A DNA stretch of 10,916 nt, taken from contig JAOXYB010058468.1 of assembly GCA_028565635.1 (NCBI GenBank), positions 1 to 10,916 of the forward strand. Direction: 5' to 3'. The stretch is from Phoronis ovalis. Lineage: Eukaryota; Phoronida; Phoronidae. A model generated the notes under the pieces. That model had not been told where the DNA came from. It saw only the letters and a program-made list of their open reading frames with translations, and did no database searches. This document shows, piece by piece, positions 6,650-10,916 of the stretch (positions within the stretch are counted from its first letter, which is position 1; the number at the start of each line of letters is the position of its first letter). A program made the position numbers and the translations under genes.

Positions 6650-7715
6650 GTAAGTTTCGTGTCCACAGTATTACGGTAGCTGTGTTTATATATCATAGAC
6701 CTGTTTGAATCCACTGATATTGATATGAGGATATCTGATGTGACACTCATAATCGTGTTGAACCTAGATTTCCAAGGCTCATTCCAGTTTTCAAAGGGTA
6801 CATCCAAAAAAATTCTAGAAGATCATTCTCTATTTTTACAATTCCACATATTATTATGGTGGGGGAGGGGCTACTGGGATGAGCCCAACGTGTTGGTTTG
6901 CCATTTTAATAATATATTGATTTTCAGCAATTTTTGTGAATGTAATTATCTTCTGTGTATGATAAAGTGCTTTCATAAATAAATTTTTCAAGTGGCTGTG
7001 GCTCTTCACAAAACATAGCATTTTAAAAAGAGTTTATTCCTTGATACATGACTGCCTGATAGCCCGGCTGTGGCTTGTTGTCATGATTTTTCATATTAAA
7101 ATTTTGGAAAAAATTTCAGCTTAAAATATTTATTTGAGGTAAATACCAAGGAGCTATCTGTAACTGTATGATTAATAAAACGAATACTGTGCATCAGGGA
7201 ATGACTGACTGTTCAAAGCAAAAATAGCATCCCTAAAATGTTGATGTTAAAACTATGCACTCATGGTAAGTTATTTATATAAGTTTTACTGAAGTAAAAT
7301 TGCAGTGGGGTCAGTACTCAGCTTTATTCTGAAATTAAATACCTGTTGGCTTGTATGCTTCTCTTTCCCAATAACATCATGACTTGTTGTTTGCTAAGGA
7401 TTTAGAATCATATACCATACACAGATTTAGATAAATTAATTTCTACTGTATTCTACGTAACAGGTATGTCAAACCGAAGTCACTTAAACACTACTTTAAA
7501 AAATATATAGTGAGTCAATTGTCAAAGTCACATTTTGAACTCAATAATGTCTTGTTTTTTTTTAATAATTTATGCGATTTTATGACCCATGCTCATAAAC
7601 TGTTTTGATGGTTATTTATTCCCTTCTTTCTTCCTAAAATATCACTTTTAATTGACAGTCTGAATTTTTGAGTCACTGCTAGAAAAAAAGGTCATGTAAA
7701 TGTTGGTTGATCTTG
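6650..7715 (+). other. Probable intron of the plus-strand gene, no features seen
   Basis: AT-rich DNA after the donor at 6650. Open frames here (for example 6725-6982) have low-complexity, non-conserved translations. No second coding exon could be identified with confidence. Confidence 0.5.
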
Positions 7716-7741
7716 TTAGCTTAATTTTTGCGATAAGCTAA
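7716..7741. repeat. 8-bp perfect inverted repeat (stem-loop)
   Basis: TTAGCTTA at 7716-7723 and TAAGCTAA at 7734-7741 around a 10-base spacer. No run of T follows and no function is assigned. Confidence 0.35.
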
Positions 7742-7750
7742 GCCCCCAGT

Positions 7751-7834
7751 TTTTGATGAGCCCTGTTAATTGTTTATCTGAAAATGTTAGTTGAAGTCTA
7801 ATCCCTTTTGATGCTGTTAACTATTTATCTGAAA
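7751..7834 (+). repeat. Degenerate direct repeat, two copies
   Basis: Copies at 7751-7784 and 7806-7834 share TTTTGATG, CTGTTAA and TTTATCTGAAA with a 4-base difference in length. The CTGTTAA elements are 51 bp apart. Probably an old local duplication or a fragment of a dispersed repeat. Confidence 0.4.
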
Positions 7835-7937
7835 CCTGAATATGAACCAAGAAAATACTCTTGCATATATGCACTATGTTGAAGAATTATTTTTTAAGGC
7901 ATATCAACATGTCACTGCTGTATAATATCTACAGCAG

Positions 7938-7983
7938 TAGAGTTTACAGGCTTAGAGTTTACTGTCGTTTTTCACAGGCTTAG
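7938..7983 (+). repeat. Interleaved short direct repeats
   Basis: TAGAGTTTAC occurs at 7938-7947 and 7953-7962. ACAGGCTTAG occurs at 7946-7955 and 7974-7983. The second copy supplies the acceptor-like AG of the doubtful exon that follows. Confidence 0.4.
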
Positions 7984-8099
7984 TTCGTTTTATACAGAAC
8001 CAGTTCGTTGGAAGTGCAACAACAGTTCTTTTAGCTTGGACAATTTACAAGAAACGCACACCATTGTCAAAGTTCGTTTTAAAACGCACCTGGTGGTGA
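7978..8099 (+). other. Doubtful second exon of the plus-strand gene or repeat fragment
   Basis: After tttttcacag the frame that matches the phase 1 donor at 6650 stays open for 39 codons and ends TGG TGG TGA. The translation contains a short hydrophobic stretch, VGSATTVLLAW, followed by basic residues. Against it: the segment holds three copies of AGTTCGTT, as repeats often do, the polypyrimidine tract is short, and I know no matching family. Confidence 0.15.
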
Positions 8100-9170
8100 T
8101 GCATCCGTCAAATTGGGTCAGTATGAACTAACTGGGTGTGTGAAAAATGATGGTACGTTCTAAATGGTAGACCTGGGAAGCCAAAGGACTCATATTCACT
8201 AAAGCTGGTATAATGTTGGAGTTTCATATATGTCTGCTTTATTACAGTCACATGATAGCAGTATGTAAATAGTATTTTTAGATCCGTGTGAGACAGCTAC
8301 TAAAAATACATATCAACAATTCTTTCAGAAATTGAATTGTTTTGAATTAGCGATCCATGTTCTTGAACAGTATCTCTTCAGGACATACTGCAGTCTGAAT
8401 CACCTTTTTTCAAAACAGAGAAAACTTGTCATTGTATCAAGTACAATGAACTGACCTGGGTGTATATTCTTATTTCAATGTACTAAAAGTTCTTTGTTGA
8501 ATCATGAACATTATTTGCGCTTGATAAAGCTTTGTCAATGCTCTCACTGGTGCACTTATTTTTCAAAGATACCAACTGGAGCAAGTGTTGGGTCACATAG
8601 ACAGTAATAATAGAGATTTCAGTTAATGCATCTGTGCTGTATGCAAAAGGTGGATTTGGTCAAGAATAAGACCCCAAGTCCACTGAATTGCACCTATAAC
8701 TTGATGATTGTATAATTTTAGTGGTAAAATGTCCAGATCCCTGGTTAAAAAAAAATCTCATTCTAAAATTTGGATTCAGTTATTATGATAATAATCAGTA
8801 CTCGAGTTTTTATTTCGTGCAATCTTTCATGATTATAATAAGGTGCAGTACATACATTAGTTTTTTTGTTAAATCCACCTGACTACTAATGAAAAGGTTT
8901 CGTGCATCAGTTACGCTTGATTTGCTTTTGACTAATAAACCGATCATGCACGTAATAAAAAAGTATGCTGTCTAAAATGCACGGATTAAGGAGCTAGAGT
9001 CGTATCACAGGGATCTAAAATTATGACAATGACTTCCGGGTCCTTCTTGTCCATGCTCAATGAACCATGGTCTGTGTTTAATGAACTTGGTCTTCTTCTT
9101 CTTTTTCTTCCAATAAATGTACCAACATCAATAGGTTGATGGCTTCGGCACATGTGAGGTGAAAAGACAT
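8100..9170. other. AT-rich stretch without recognisable genes
   Basis: I read both strands for splice-flanked conserved frames and found none convincing. A pyrimidine-rich tract at about 9090-9110 is the only marked compositional feature. Confidence 0.5.
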
Positions 9171-9182
9171 GTTCGTCAAGTG

Positions 9183-9284
9183 TGGCGCACTAGTTAAGAC
9201 TATCTGTATATGTTAAAACAGAGCACTGGGCTCTGGCTCCTCAAGGTAGGGGCGCGGCTCCCTACACTGCAGATCTATGCAGTG
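9183..9284 (+). repeat. tRNA-derived SINE-like segment with three consecutive hairpins
   Basis: TGGCGCACTAG (9183-9193) fits the RNA polymerase III A box, and GGGCTCTGGCTCC (9228-9240) is a weak B-box-like sequence 45 bases on, close to the A-to-B distance in tRNA genes. Three perfect hairpins follow: 9219-9235 (CAGAGC/GCTCTG, 5-base loop), 9246-9265 (GTAGGG/CCCTAC, 8-base loop) and 9265-9284 (CACTGCA/TGCAGTG, 6-base loop). There is no cloverleaf, so it is not a functional tRNA. A SINE or a small structured RNA are the two readings. Confidence 0.32.
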
Positions 9285-9429
9285 GAGTACCTTTTACAAT
9301 TTACTATTTTGTTAGGGCGTTTCGGAATGATTCTGATGTGTTGGCTGTTGTTGCGTTGTCTGGCAGTCTTTCGTGTAAATTGTCTAAGTTGCGAAAACAA
9401 CTTTAAATCCTTATTGGCAACCCTGTAAT

Positions 9430-10600
9430 ATATATCCAGGAAAGGACCAAAAAGGTTACCAGGCAGATAAAAATTAATGTGCTTTATAACAAAAATCCTT
9501 ATTATAGGTAATGGTTATAAATTCAATATTTAAAATGTTATTGTTTTACTTCTACATGCATACCTCTTTTGCTAAAACACACTCATACCTTTAGAGACGG
9601 GAGGTGATGATTGTATAATTAAAGTAAAAGTACTGCCATGCTCAAACAGTTATTAAAGTGTGTTTGCATGTGGATGAGCCCTTCAAGAGGGCTTTCATAA
9701 TTTGTAAGCCCGGTTTTGATAGATATGTTAACATTTAAATGATAAGTCAAAAAACGAATTTCCTATTTTTCACTTCTTGTCTGATAAAGAGAGAGATATT
9801 AAAGGGAAGTAGGTATGTTTCTGTTTCCTTTTAATTTCCATTCATACCTATATGAAACTTGTCATTGTTATTCAACCAGAACTACTCATTAATTTATTTA
9901 CCATTCTTATATTTGGTACATGTGCATTCTTTATTCTATAAATGTTCATGGTGCCCTCATGCATTTTTAAATTTACATGCTCTGCAGCTATAGCTTTTAA
10001 AGGAACAGGTGCATTTTCTTTTTTTGTCCTACTCTGATATCTAAAATATCTATCTTTGCCTTTCATATTACCTCATTAGCAAATGCACAACCCATATGTC
10101 AAGCTTACCATAACATTTGCATATTTTTAAATGAGACACCTTAATTCAGTAGACATTGAGGTGCTGCTTTATATATTACAAATTCAAAGGCATAATTGGT
10201 GTACATGTTTTACCAGGCTGTGCGAAAGATCATTTTTATTTATAAAAAATCATAAAACGGGAGATAGTATAGATCAGGTATACTTTGGTTAAGGACATGT
10301 AAATGTAGGTACAAAATTTTATTTTTCAAAATTATATGATTTTATATTTAAATTAAAACATTGTTTATGCAAAATACTACAAAATGGTAACTCCTAGCAG
10401 CACACTAATATCCCTTATAAGGAATGTGATTAAACTGAGAATAAATACTACTGTAATTGCTCAGGACAAAGGTAAAGGTGCATATGCATAGTTTGTGTCA
10501 TTGCGGTGCTTTTTTATCTGTTCTACCACAATGATGTTGTGCAGGAATGTGATAAGAATGTCCATAAATAACTTTTGTATTTATAAAAAATGAAAGCCTT
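9430..10600. other. AT-rich stretch without recognisable genes
   Basis: No conserved frame seen. A 64-codon minus-strand frame at 9872-10066 has no recognisable motif and no splice-supported partner. Probably intron or intergenic DNA. Confidence 0.5.
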
Positions 10601-10605
10601 TGTGT

Positions 10606-10684
10606 TAATCCAAAAGCTAATTTTAATGTTATCAAGTTAATAATATAAAATAGCTTTGTGGTTTGCAGAATAATCCAAAAGCTA
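10606..10684 (+). repeat. 14-bp direct repeat TAATCCAAAAGCTA, two copies
   Basis: Identical copies at 10606-10619 and 10671-10684, 65 bp apart, both followed within a few bases by TTTAAT or TTTTAAT. Possibly a local duplication at the edge of the element to the right. Confidence 0.45.
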
Positions 10685-10706
10685 CTTTAATAGTAAAAGG
10701 TAATAA

Positions 10707-10916
10707 GGGGATGTCCATTAATTATGTCAACAATTTTTAGGCAATTTTTTTACCCCCCCTGGCCTCCCCCCTTGTCAACAACTGTCAAACTTTCAGTGAC
10801 CCCCCCCCCTAATAAAATTATGTCAAAAAAAGTTTACCCTAAAATTGCTACTGTGCACAACCTGTTGACCCCACGGAGGCCGTTACAACAAACAGAAGTA
10901 TGTTTTGGGTATTGGT
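10707..10916. mobile_element. C-rich repeat, probable end of a non-autonomous DNA transposon
   Basis: It begins GGGGATGTCCATTAATTATG, a start resembling a widespread class of invertebrate transposon ends that read GGGG.TGTCCATAAATTA. Inside are two ATTATGTCAA copies (10721-10730, 10817-10826), two TGTCAACAA copies (10725-10733, 10773-10781) and C runs of 7, 6 and 10. The composition differs sharply from the AT-rich DNA on its left. The other end lies outside the window, so terminal inverted repeats cannot be confirmed. The family assignment is from memory of the motif. Confidence 0.4.

Noticed and set aside
6725-6982. 85-codon plus-strand open frame downstream of the signal-peptide exon
   Set aside because: Hydrophobic low-information translation typical of AT-rich intron, no splice link to the first exon, no recognised domain.
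9176-9248. Functional tRNA gene
   Set aside because: A-box-like sequence and spacing are present, but no acceptor stem pairing, no standard T-loop GGTTCGA and no cloverleaf could be formed.
9210-9428. 72-codon plus-strand open frame
   Set aside because: It starts inside the tRNA-like, hairpin-rich segment. Its leucine-rich translation shows no family pattern and reads through repeat sequence.
10005-10037. Small plus-strand exon after tctgcag encoding IAFKGTGAFSFFVLL then stop
   Set aside because: The phase could match the first exon, but the segment is short, low complexity and has no conservation evidence.
9872-10066. 64-codon minus-strand open frame
   Set aside because: No motif, no good start context, no splice-supported partner exon.
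1-10916. CRISPR array, bacterial operon, rRNA or insertion sequence
   Set aside because: No regularly spaced repeats, no ribosome binding sites with compact frames and no rRNA-like segments. The gene structure is clearly animal.

Overview
The window is animal genomic DNA: AT-rich, split genes, GT-AG introns, and no prokaryotic gene organisation. The best-supported content is the 5' two thirds of a MAP kinase kinase 4 (MAP2K4/MKK4/SEK1) gene on the minus strand. Eight exons can be joined with matching splice phases from the ATG at 5821 down to 334. They give 259 consecutive residues, from the N-terminus to just past the activation loop. The remaining C-lobe exons lie beyond the left edge. The species cannot be named. 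A marine invertebrate, perhaps a mollusc or other lophotrochozoan, is an inference from base composition, intron sizes and the style of the repeats.

Layout. Positions 1-5821 hold MAP2K4 on the minus strand, with introns of about 225 to 2085 bp. Its fifth intron has a GC donor and contains a hammerhead-ribozyme-like motif that looks like a remnant of a Penelope-like retroelement. Positions 5822-6459 are a compact region between two divergent genes. It has a perfect AP-1 palindrome, two perfect CRE/ATF octamers, a third near-CRE, a TATA-like box, an inverted CCAAT box and a DR1 nuclear-receptor-type site. At 6460-6649 is the first coding exon of a plus-strand gene that starts with a signal peptide. 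I do not recognise the family. Positions 6650-10916 are mostly low-information AT-rich DNA, probably the first intron of that gene. They contain degenerate repeats, a tRNA-promoter-like segment followed by three consecutive perfect hairpins (9183-9284), and a C-rich repeat at the right edge that resembles the end of a DNA transposon.

How it fits together. MKK4 is the kinase that phosphorylates JNK (and p38). JNK activates c-Jun and ATF2, whose binding sites (TGACTCA, TGACGTCA) lie in the promoter shared by MAP2K4 and its divergent neighbour. This allows a testable idea of pathway feedback and co-regulation. The sequence alone does not prove it.
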